This document shows positions 18,493 through 27,746 of a DNA stretch of 54,249 bases, piece by piece. Origin of the DNA: an uncultured Brachyspira sp. (lineage in GTDB: Bacteria > Spirochaetota > Brachyspiria > Brachyspirales > Brachyspiraceae); assembly GCA_949287565.1 (NCBI GenBank), contig CASEHG010000217.1, positions 1-54,249 on the forward strand, read 5' to 3'. Position numbers and translations under genes: made by a program. How positions within the stretch are numbered: position 1 is the first letter of the stretch; every line of letters starts with the position of its first letter. A model generated the notes under the pieces. It searched no databases. It was not told where the DNA came from and was given only the letters and a program-made list of their open reading frames with translations.

Positions 18493-21069
18493 TTGACTAA
18501 AATTGTTGATGTTTCCGCAATTATCTAGGTAATTGGATGTATTTTTAATAATCCTACTTTATTAGATTATACTGATAAATATGTAATAACAGAAGATGAT
18601 TTTCCAGATGAATTTCATAAAATAACATTCGGATCAATTTATAAATTACATGAATTAGGTGCTTAGTAGATTAATATAAAAAGTATTTTAGATTTTTTAG
18701 ATAGCCGGCCAAAAAGCGCAGCAATTTTTAAATCCTAGAAAGGCGAAGAATGGTTATTAAAGGTTTCTCAAAATAGTATGTCATCAGCTTTTGATTATTA
18801 TTATAATAGACTAAAAAAATTTACATTATTAAGAGCTTATGATTCTTGTGGAATTGATATAACAGATATTTATGATTGTGATAATATTTTAGATACGAAA
18901 AAAAAACAAAATCAAGAAGATTGGTTGGATAATCATAGTTTAGAATAGATTGCAAATTATATTGATTTAAAAATTGAAAATATAAGACTTAAATATGTCG
19001 ATGATGATTTTGGAGAAGCGTCTTAGGCCGGAGAAGGCATTTTAGATTTAATTGAAAAATTTAAAGAATGTCCAGAAGTAGGAGTTCCATTATATGGGCC
19101 ACTTATTAATACTATTACTAGAGGCGCTAGATTAAAAAAATTCTATTTACGTTCTGCTGCAACTGGTGTTGGTAAAACTAGATCTATGATTGCTGACGCT
19201 TGTTATATAGCCTGTGATAAAATATATGATAATAATTTTGGATGGATTAATACAGGATTTAAAGAACCTACATTATTTATAACAACAGAACAAGAGTTAG
19301 AAGAAATTCAAACTATGATGTTGGCTTTTTTATCTAATGTAGATGAAGATCATATCTTAAATGGAGAATATCTGTCTGGTGAAGAACAAAGAGTTAAAGA
19401 AGCTGCAAAAATTTTATCTGAATCTCCTTTGTATGTAGAAGAATTGCCAGATTTTTCTTTAAAAGATGTCGAAAATAAAATTAAAAAGAATATTAGAGAA
19501 CATGATATAAAGTATGTGTTCGACCCTAATTAAAAGGGTGTCGGGACAATGAAAAACTTTTCCCAATTATCGTTGGGGGTCAGTCAATTATTAGAAACGG
19601 CTGGCTAACGGGGGACCCTAAACTGTAAGGCATGGGAATCCCGTGGAAAACTTTGGACGAAACTAGTCAAATAACTTCTGACTTCTTTCATATGAAAATG
19701 AAGGAAGTGATAAAGTGGGAATTATCTATTGTTATACAAATAAGATTAATGGTAAAAAATATATAGGTCAAACCATTAATCCACAATTAAGATATAACGC
19801 TCATAAAAGCAGTTATCAAAATCCCAAAGATAAAGAATATGATTCATTATTGCATCGAGCATTTAGAAAATATGGATTTGAAAATTTTCAATATGAAATA
19901 TTAGCAAAAGATGTTGATAGTATTGATGTTTTAAATGAATTAGAAATTTATTATATTCAAAAATTTAACTGTAAAACTCCAAATGGATATAATGTTGAAG
20001 ACGGAGGCAAAAATTGTGCCAAACTTAAAACATTAGAACATAGGAAAAAAGAAATTTGGGGTCAAGCAAAATTAACAGAAGAAGAAGTTATTGAACTGCG
20101 TAAAGCTTATTAGAATAAAAAAAGTCCAACTGAAATATATAATAAGAAATATAAAAATAGACTACATTACAATTCTTTTTTAAATATTTGGACTGGAAAA
20201 AGATATAGCTTAATTATGCCAGAAGTATTTCAAATTGGAAGACATACTAAATTAACTGCCGAAATAGTAAAAAAAATAAGAAAAGATAGAGAACAAACAA
20301 ATCTTTCTTATGATAAATTAGCAGAAAAGTATGGGATTTCAAAAGGAACTGTGGCTGATATAATTAAATGCAGGACTTGGAAAGATGTTTAAAGAATCTG
20401 TATCGACTATCCCCTAGGCCTTATGGGCGGGGGAGTAGGGCTACTATTGATACGTAGCAGGATTTTAGGAAACGAAGTCCTTTAAATGCCGAAACGGTTT
20501 CCTGTCATTCTTGACAGTAAGAGCTAGTCAGCGCTTATAGAAATATAAGAATAACGTGCCATGATTATATTCATACAAGTTTAAAAATTCTTGAAGAAAT
20601 TACTAGAAGATCTGGTGGAGTTAAATTAAGAGAAGATAATATTTTATTTATGATGTCTACAAAGTTGAAAGATTTATGTAATTAGTACGGTATTTTTATT
20701 ATGTCTGCCACTCAGTTAAATGGTGATTATTAGGATAGTAAAACTCCAGATCAAAATTTACTTAGAGGCGCAAAAGCCATAGCAGATAAAATTGATTATG
20801 GATCAATTTTATTGAATGTCAAAGATGAAGATTTAATAGCATTAGATCCAATTTTTTAGAAGAATGCTTTTGATAAACCTGTTATAAAAATTTCTATTTA
20901 TAAAAATCGTCGTGGTAAATATAAAGGTGTAATTTTATGGTGTAGAGCTAATTTAGGATGTTGTAGAATACAACCATTATTTTGTACTACTTACGACTAT
21001 GAAATGATTAGTATTGATGATATACGAATAAATGTAGAAGAAGAATCTGCTTTTGAATGTGAAGATTAA
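18493..21069 (+). CDS. dnaB: Replicative DNA helicase (DnaB-like), split by a group I intron
   Basis: Exons 18493-19520 and 20559-21069; spliced, 512 residues. The N-terminal helical domain leads to a RecA-type core: YLRSAATGVGKTRSMIA (Walker A), FITTEQELEEIQ, KYVFHDYIH as Walker B (across the intron), and MSATQLNGDYQD plus LLRGAKAIADKIDYG later on. It starts with TTG, supported by AGGAGGG six bases upstream and the frame. About half of its Gln codons are TAG. It unwinds the fork with the primase encoded next. Confidence 0.9.
19681..19708 (+). promoter_or_regulatory. Hairpin covering the ribosome-binding site of the dnaB-intron endonuclease
   Basis: ACTTCTTTCA (19681-19690) pairs with TGAAGGAAGT (19699-19708) over ten base pairs with one G.U and an eight-base loop; the AAGGAAG before the GTG at 19715 is inside the stem. 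Confidence 0.65.
19715..20392 (+). CDS. GIY-YIG homing endonuclease (dnaB intron)
   Basis: A 225-residue protein starting at GTG. GIIYCYTNKINGKKYIGQT and NELEIYYIQKF mark the nuclease domain. The C-terminal part holds one endonuclease repeat (VIELRKAYQNKKSPTEIY, FLNIWTGKRY) and a resolvase-like HTH (YDKLAEKYGISKGTVADIIK). One TAG (20111) is read as Gln. It is the closest relative in this window of the intron 1 enzyme. Confidence 0.87.
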
Positions 21070-21089
21070 AAAAAGGAGTTAAAAATATA

Positions 21090-21242
21090 ATGAATACTAT
21101 CGAATATAAAATGCCATATCTTATGGCAAAAAATTATTTAAAGAAAAATAATTCTAAAAAATCTTCAAATGAATTTTTATGCCAAATTGTTAATGAAGAA
21201 TTTGGATTAAAAGGTATTTGTGTAAAAGTTATTATAGAATAA
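21090..21242 (+). CDS. Small hypothetical protein
   Basis: A 50-residue basic protein (MNTIEYKMPYLMAKNYLKKN ...) with AAAAGGAG before the ATG, placed between dnaB and the primase with two bases to the next gene. No family recognised. Confidence 0.5.
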   Translation: MNTIEYKMPYLMAKNYLKKNNSKKSSNEFLCQIVNEEFGLKGICVKVIIE

Positions 21243-21243
21243 T

Positions 21244-22353
21244 ATGTCTTATTTTGATAAAAATAAAATAAAAGAATCTTTATTATTACAAGATATTTAT
21301 ACTTTAATAAATGATTTTGGTGGAGAGCCAGAATAGACTAAATTCGGATTAATTTCCACAACCATTTGTCATAATCTTCCTGGTTATGGAAGTAGAAAAT
21401 TATATTATTATGAAAATAGTCATTTATTTCAGTGTTATACTGGCTGTAATGAATCTTTTGATATTTTTGAATTGATAATAAAAGTTTATAAAGTACAATT
21501 TAATAAATAGATTAATTTAAATAATGCAATTTATTTTATTATAAAGAAATTTAATTTATCAACAGAATTTAATAATGATGATTTTATTTTAGAATATAAT
21601 CAAGAAGATTGGAGAATATTAGATAATTATTCTAAATTATCTTAGCAAAATTAGAGTAATAAAAATATAATTTTAAAAGAATATGATAAAAAAATATTAA
21701 ATTATTTTAATTATTCAGTTAAAATTTATCCATGGTTAAATGAAGGAATTAGTCAAGAAGCAATTGATTTATCTAAAATTGGATATTATCCAGGAGGAGC
21801 CCAAATAACGATTCCTCATTTTGATATAAATAATCGTTTTATTGGATTAAGAGGTCGAACTTTAATAAAAGATGAAGAATTAATATATGGTAAATATAGA
21901 CCAATTAAAATTAATGGAATATTATATGCTCATCCTTTAAGTATGAATTTATATAATTTAAATTTTAGCAAAGAAAATATAAAAAAAATAAAAAAAGCTA
22001 TTATATTTGAAGGTGAAAAATCAACATTACAATATAAAAGTTTTTTTGGTTTATAGAATGATATATCCGTTGCTTGTTGTGGCAGCAATCTTTCACAATA
22101 TTAGATAGAATTATTAATTTCATTAGGAGTAGAAGAAATCATTATTGGGTTTGATAGATAGTTTCAAACTATTGGAGATAAAGAATTCTTACATTTAAAA
22201 GATAATTTATTAAAGATAAGAAATAAATATAAAAATTATGTGTTAATTTCTTTCCTTTTTGATAAAAATATGATTTTATCTTATAAAGCAAGTCCAACTG
22301 ACGAAGGAAAAGATAAATTTTTACAACTTTTTCAAGAAAGGATTATTTTATGA
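21244..22353 (+). CDS. dnaG: DNA primase (DnaG-like)
   Basis: A 369-residue protein. N-terminal CHC2-type zinc finger (TTICHNLPG ... LFQCYTGCNESFDIFELI), an RNA-polymerase core (SKIGYYPGGAQITIPHFD, GLRGRT, YGKYRP) and a TOPRIM domain (AIIFEGEKSTLQ with Glu; IIIGFDRQF with Asp). It makes RNA primers for the polymerase. It ends with TGA overlapping the next ATG. Shorter than bacterial DnaG, lacking most of the helicase-binding domain. About nine TAGs are read as Gln. Confidence 0.88.
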
Positions 22354-22652
22354 TAGGAATCGTTTGGGGGAATAATTTTTTTGATGCTGAAAATAAACTA
22401 GAAGAAATTAAAATAAAATATTTAAATTCAAATATAAATATTTCTTTAGAATAGCATTCTTCTAATAATTATTCTATTATTTTCTCTAATGGAGATAGAT
22501 GGGAAGCTATAAAATGCACTGAAAATGCAAGGGGTAAAAAATGTAATATATCTTATATTTAGAATAGTATTTCTAACTTATTTATTGAAACTATTATTAG
22601 ACCCTGCACTATAGCTGCTAATCCATTTCAAGCCTTTAATTATTTTGGGTAA
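22350..22652 (+). CDS. Hypothetical protein
   Basis: A 100-residue protein translationally coupled to the primase (ATGA overlap). Beta-rich pattern (IGIVWGNNFFDAENKLEE, YSIIFSNGDRWEAIK). Two TAGs are read as Gln. Function unknown. Confidence 0.6.
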
Positions 22653-22717
22653 TTTTAATTAAATTATTTAAAATAATTTTTAAATATAAAGATGTCTTTA
22701 AGAAAGGGGCTTGTTCA

Positions 22718-24526
22718 TTGGATTATAAATTATTTAATTAGAATAAAAAATTAACAATTTTAGAATAGGTTTTAATTAATAGAGGAATAAAAGAGGAAGA
22801 CATTCAGCATTATTTAAATACTACAAATGATGATATTATTGATCCATCATTAATAAAAAATATTTATGATGGTATTAAATTATTAATTTATCATATATCA
22901 CAATAGAATAAGATTTTTATTCAAGTAGATAGTGATTGTGATGGATTTACTTCAGCAGCTTTTTTAATTAATTATTTATACAAATTATTTCCTACAATAG
23001 TAGAAAATAATTTAATATATGATTTTCACGAGGGGAAATAGCATGGCATTAATCCAACTATTATTCCAGAAGGTACTAAATTAGTTATTGCTCCAGATTC
23101 AAGCTCAAATGACTATGATGTTCACGAATATCTAAAACAAGAAAAAAATATAGATATCTTAGTTATTGATCACCATGAAGCTGATTATGAGTCTAAATAT
23201 GCTTGTATAATTAATAATTAGTTATGTGATTATCCAAATAAAACTTTATCTGGAGTCGGCATGGTCTATAAATTTTGCCAAATAATTGATAATTTATTAA
23301 ATATTAATTATGCAGATGATTTTTTAGATTTAGTTGCTTTAGGATTAATTGGCGATATGATGGATTTAAGAAATTTTGAAACTAAACATTTAGTTGAAAA
23401 AGGATTATCCAATATTCAAAACCCATTTTTTAAAGCAATGATAGAAAAATAGTCATATGTATTAAAAAATGAATTATCTCCCTTGGGAGTAGCTTTTTAT
23501 ATAGCCCCATATGTAAATGCTACGATTCGAGTTGGATCTCAAAGAGAAAAAAGAATTCTATTTGAATCTATGCTCAATGAAAAAGGCTTTTAGGAGATTG
23601 AATCTACTAAAAGGGGATGTAAAGGATAGAAAGAAACCAAGGTAGAACAATCATGTAGAAATTGTACTAATTTAAAAAATTTATAGAAGAAAATTAGAGA
23701 TAATATTCTCTTGAAAACTGAAGAAAAAATAGTTAATGAAAAATTATTAGATAATAAAATTTTAATAATTGTTTTTGATGAAAATGATACAATTAATAAA
23801 AATTTAACAGGATTAATTGCAAATTAGTTGATGGCAAAATATTAGAGACCAGTTTTAATTTTAAATAAAACAATTTATACTAAAAAAGAGCCTTCAAATG
23901 ACTGGGAACGTTGGTTATAGAAAAATAATAAATAGGAAAAAGATAACCAAGTCATTTTTGAAGGATCTGGACGCGGGTATGAAAAATCAAAATTTAAAAA
24001 TTTTAAAGATTTTTTAAATGATAGTAATTTAATTCTATATGCAGAAGGACATCAAAATGCCCTGGGCGTAGGAATTTTAGAAAAAAATCTGAATAAATTT
24101 ATTGAGTATTCAAATAATAAATTAAAAGATGTAAATTTTAATCCATATTACAATGTAGATTTTTTATATAACGTAAATACAATAAATAAAACTGATATCT
24201 TAGAAATTGCAGATTTAAAACATATATGGGGCCAAGGTATAGAAGAACCTTTGATAATGATTGAAGGTATAAACGTTCCAAGTGGAAGTTTAACTTTAAT
24301 GGCTAAAGATAAACATCCAACTTTAAAAATAACTTTACCAAATGGTATAAGTTTAATTAAATTTGGGTCTTCTGAAGAGGAATATCAAAGTTTATATTCT
24401 AATTTAGGCTGTGTAAAAATTAATGTTATAGGAAAATGTGAAAAAAATATTTGGAATGGTATAATTAGTCCATAGATTATGATTGAAGATTATGAAGTTA
24501 TAGAAAGGGCACAATACTATTTCTAA
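22718..24526 (+). CDS. recJ: RecJ-like DHH single-strand exonuclease
   Basis: A 602-residue protein. DHH-family metal motifs are in order: VDSDCDGFTSAAF, APDSSSNDYD, IDHHEAD and GLIGDMMDLR; the C-terminal part has GSGRGYEKS and a DHHA1-like AEGHQNALGVGI (usual HxxAxG). Between them sits a Cys-rich insert (GCKG ... SCRNCTN) that may bind metal. Starts at TTG, chosen because AAGAAAGGGG lies eight bases upstream. It degrades 5'-ended ssDNA in recombination/repair. More than ten TAGs are read as Gln. Confidence 0.87.
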
Positions 24527-24576
24527 TAACACAAAAGACCCTAATTCTAAAAAAATTAGGAGGAAAAAAAGTTATT

Positions 24577-25416
24577 ATGAAAAAAAATTATATATTTATT
24601 GTGGTTTTGACAATTTTAATTACTGTATTTTTTACTTTAACAGTAGCCGCGATAAACAGTGAAACTACTACAACTTCAGAAGTTTACATCCCTTCTGAAC
24701 CAATTTTTATTGAAACTAAAATTGATAATACTATTGAAAATTTTGAATTGGAAGATAATTTATTATCATTTATTAATACAAGTGATAAAAATGAATTACA
24801 AAGATTAATGAAAGAATGCGAAGAAAGAAAAGAATTTTCTCATCAAATGGCTGAAGCTGCAAGACAATGTGGTTATTTAGAAGATCATCCAATTATAAAA
24901 TTAGCAATAAAAGAATGGCAAAATGCCGAAGAATTATATAATCAATATTCAGATATTTATGAAGAAATATTATATGAGGAAAAAATGAATAAATATCCTG
25001 TTGCAACTGAAATATGGTCTTATTTAAAAGATTTTGGTTATAATGATTATGTATGCGCCGGTATTATGGGTAATATAATGGCTGAAGTAGGAGGACAAAC
25101 TTTAGAAATTCAACCATATATTTCTGGAAATGGATATTATGGTATTTGTCAATGGAATGAAGGTTATAAAGAAAAAGTCTGGGGAGCTAGTTTAGAAGAT
25201 CAATGTCTGTTTTTAAATGATACTATAGAATATGAAATTGATACTTTTGGCTTTTGCTATAAAACAGATTTTGATTTTAATGATTTTCTACAAATGACAG
25301 ATGAACGAGAGGTAGCATTGGCTTTTGCTAAATGTTATGAAAGATGTAGCTCTCTATCATATTACATAAGATAGGAAAATGCAGAAATTGCATATGAATA
25401 TTTTGCTCAAAAATAA
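24577..25416 (+). CDS. Exported or membrane-anchored tail-lysozyme-type peptidoglycan hydrolase
   Basis: A 279-residue protein. Residues 1-27 are a signal peptide or signal anchor (KKNYIFIVVLTILITVFF), followed by a Thr/Glu-rich linker and a helical region. Residues about 140-275 match the phage tail lysozyme fold (YVCAGIMGNIMAEVGGQT, GYYGICQWNEGYKE), related to the N-terminal domain of the endolysin at 1615. One TAG (25372) is read as Gln. Its ribosome-binding site TTAGGAGG is partly covered by a CCTAATT/AATTAGG hairpin (24540-24560). It lies oddly inside the replication operon; a signal-anchored endolysin or a wall-remodelling factor is possible. Confidence 0.78.
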
Positions 25417-25448
25417 AAATGGCTGTAATTACAGCCATTTTTATTTTT
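25417..25448 (+). terminator. Rho-independent terminator
   Basis: aaaatggctgt / acagccatttt stem around an AATT loop (25417-25442) followed by T-rich sequence, directly after the lysozyme stop. Confidence 0.8.
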
Positions 25449-25462
25449 AATAGGAGATTATT

Positions 25463-25651
25463 ATGGATATAAATAATATAATATAGTCATATGATAAAAT
25501 AGTTACTAATTATGATAAAGAATTGTCTAAAATAAATTTTCGGGATGATCTCCGGCCGCTTACTAGCGCAATAGTCGAAAACTCAAAACAAAAATATGAT
25601 TTAGAAAGTTTTGGCGGAATAGGAAATTAGATATATTTACATATTTTTTAA
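25463..25651 (+). CDS. Small hypothetical protein
   Basis: A 62-residue protein with TAGGAG before its ATG. Contains IVENSKQKYDLESFGGIGNQ. Two TAGs are read as Gln. No family recognised. It sits between a terminator and a promoter, so its own expression is unclear. Confidence 0.45.
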
Positions 25652-25658
25652 ATATAAT

Positions 25659-25687
25659 TTGATTTTAATTAAAAAAAATGATATAAT
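25659..25687 (+). promoter_or_regulatory. Sigma70-type promoter for the helicase gene
   Basis: TTGATT (25659-25664), 17 bases, TATAAT (25682-25687), about 38 bases before the TTG start. Confidence 0.65.
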
Positions 25688-25724
25688 ATTATAAAGTGAT
25701 AGTATATAAAGGGAGATTAAAAAA

Positions 25725-26909
25725 TTGATATTAACAAAAAAGCAAGAGTAGGGATTAAAAATAGCTACAACTAGATATAAAAATAATGAACCCTATACAG
25801 TTATTTCTGGTTATGCAGGCACTGGAAAAAGTACATTAGTTAAATTTATAATCTCTGCATTAAATTTTGATAGTGAAGATGTGTGCTATGCGGCTTTTAC
25901 GGGAAAAGCTGCTACTGTACTTCAATAGAAAGGTTGTCAAAATGCTTGCACTACTCATAAATTATTATATAAAACTATTTAGTTATCTGACGGATCTTAC
26001 CGTTATATACCAAAGGATAAAACTGAAATAGATTATAAGATTATAGTAATTGATGAAATTTCAATGTTACCAAAAAATATGTGGGATCTACTATTAAAAT
26101 ATAAAATCTATGTTTTAGCTATCGGAGATCCAGAATAGTTGCCACCTGTAGATCCTGAATAGTTCAATGGAGTTTTAGATCATCCACATATCTTTTTAGA
26201 TGAAATAGTAAGATAGGCTCAAGATAGTGAAATTATTAGATTGTCAATGTGGATAAGAGAGGGAAAATCACTTAAATCTTATAATGGAACAAAAGAACAA
26301 ATTCAAATTTTTAAACCGAATGAATTAATAGATGGTATGTATTATTGGGCTGATCAAATTCTTTGTGCTACAAATAAAAAAAAGTTGCAAATAAATAATT
26401 TTATTCGTAAATAGCAAGGAAAAAGTATTTATCCTGAAATGGGAGATAAAATTATTAGTTTACATAATCATTGGAATGAATTTTCAAAATGTAAAATATG
26501 TCCATTGACAAATGGAACTATTGGAGAAATAAAACAATTTTATGTAAATACGGTAAATTTACCATCTTATATCTCCAATAGTTCTATAGATTATATGATG
26601 ACAAATGTTGAAATTGATGATAACGATTATTTTGAAGATATCCCTATTGATTATACAGGTATTTTAAAAGGAACCCCTTCTTTAACTTCTAAACAAGAAT
26701 ATTTATTAAAAAAAGATAAAAGATATCCTGATCCTCCTTTTTATTTTGATTATGCTTATGCTATTACAGCACATAAGGCTCAAGGTAGTGAATGGGATAA
26801 AATTCTTATTATAGAAGAATCTTTTCCATTTGATAAGATAGAACATAAACAATGGTTATATACAGCAATAACAAGAGCAAGAGAAAAAGTTGTTATCATA
26901 GAAAAATAA
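25725..26909 (+). CDS. RecD/Dda-like SF1 DNA helicase
   Basis: A 394-residue protein. All main SF1B motifs are visible: SGYAGTGKSTL (I), FTGKAATVL (Ia), IDEISML (II), GDPEQLPPV (III), YAITAHKAQGSEWDKI (V) and YTAITRAREKVVI (VI). The Q of motif III is encoded by TAG at 26136 and is invariant in the family, which makes this gene the best proof of TAG = Gln in the window. Starts at TTG after GGGAG. It unwinds DNA 5' to 3', perhaps at origins or during recombination. Confidence 0.92.
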
Positions 26910-26915
26910 AAATGA

Positions 26916-26944
26916 TTGACTTTATATAAAAAATATAGTAATAT
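26916..26944 (+). promoter_or_regulatory. Sigma70-type promoter before the HNH-polymerase operon
   Basis: TTGACT (26916-26921), 17 bases, TAATAT (26939-26944), right after the helicase stop. Confidence 0.5.
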
Positions 26945-26967
26945 AAAATAATGAAAGGAATAATTGA

Positions 26968-27072
26968 ATGAGAGTTAATTCCAGGGTCCACAGACCTTAT
27001 TTCAGTCTGTCAATCTTCTTTAAAACATCTTTTTAGACTTTTAAATAAAATAGAAAGGTAAAGGAGATGTTT
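26968..27072 (+). promoter_or_regulatory. Structured leader of the HNH endonuclease gene
   Basis: The 5' leader contains a possible 26-codon peptide (ATG at 26968, AAAGGA upstream, stop TAA 27046), a small hairpin ACAGAC/GTCTGT, and AAACATCT (27023-27030), which is the exact complement of AGATGTTT (27065-27072). The latter overlaps the AAGGAG site of the HNH gene, so the leader can hide it. Whether the short peptide is made is unknown. Confidence 0.45.
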
Positions 27073-27074
27073 AT

Positions 27075-27746
27075 ATGGCTAAAAAATATAATCTAGAGAA
27101 TACAATTGTTGGTAAATTAAAAGTATTGTCATTAGTTCCAGTTAATGAGCGTCCAACTCAAAACCATGGTAATTATTGGTTATGCCAATGTGAATGTGGT
27201 AATTTTGTTAAAGTTCCAACTTCATATTTAACTGGTAATGGGAATTATACATAGACCAGTTGTGGCTGTGATAGAAAGAAAAAAGCATTTCAAGCAACTT
27301 CTTATATTGATGTATCTGATGAATTTTTAGATAAATATAAGGAAGATTTTGAAAAATTTCTTTTAATCCATAAGGCCTTAATTAGAACATCTGGCAATGA
27401 TGCTCAATATTATAAAAATAATCCAAAAGAATATGAAAAAATTATTAATCATTTTTGGGAAGATAATCAATTTAATTGTTTATATTCTTTTTGGAAAGAT
27501 AATCAAAATAATAAAATAACTTTTTATGACTGGGCTAAACCCAGTTTAGACCATATAATTCCTTCCTCAAAGGGAGGCACGAATACTCTTGATAATTTCC
27601 AATTTTTAACAACATTTGAAAATTTATCAAAAAGAGATATGACCATGGAAGAATGGAATAATTTTAAAAAAGAAACAAATACGCATTCAGATTTTTATAT
27701 TGAGAGTATTTTGAAGGGAGGGCAGGATTATGAGATCGTATTTTAA
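27075..27746 (+). CDS. Free-standing HNH endonuclease
   Basis: A 223-residue protein. N-terminal treble-clef-like zinc module (WLCQCECGNFVKV ... TSCGCDRKKK) common in phage HNH homing enzymes, then an HNH domain (PSLDHIIPSSKGGTNTLDNF, NLSKRDMTMEEW). It is not in an intron, but lies directly before the polymerase gene and overlaps its start by 17 bases. Probably a homing endonuclease that targets the polymerase 5' region in phages lacking it. One TAG is read as Gln. Confidence 0.82.

Larger units (their letters stand above)
19521..20558 (+). mobile_element. Group I intron 3 in dnaB, with GIY-YIG endonuclease
   Basis: It interrupts Walker B of the helicase. Removing 19521-20558 joins GTGTT to CCATGAT (V F H D Y) and keeps the frame. 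Upstream exon ends in T and the intron in G; GACA in the 5' part pairs with exon TGTT. The 3' core (gtatcgactatcccc ... gctagtcagcgc) closely resembles introns 1 and 2. Length 1038. Confidence 0.88.
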
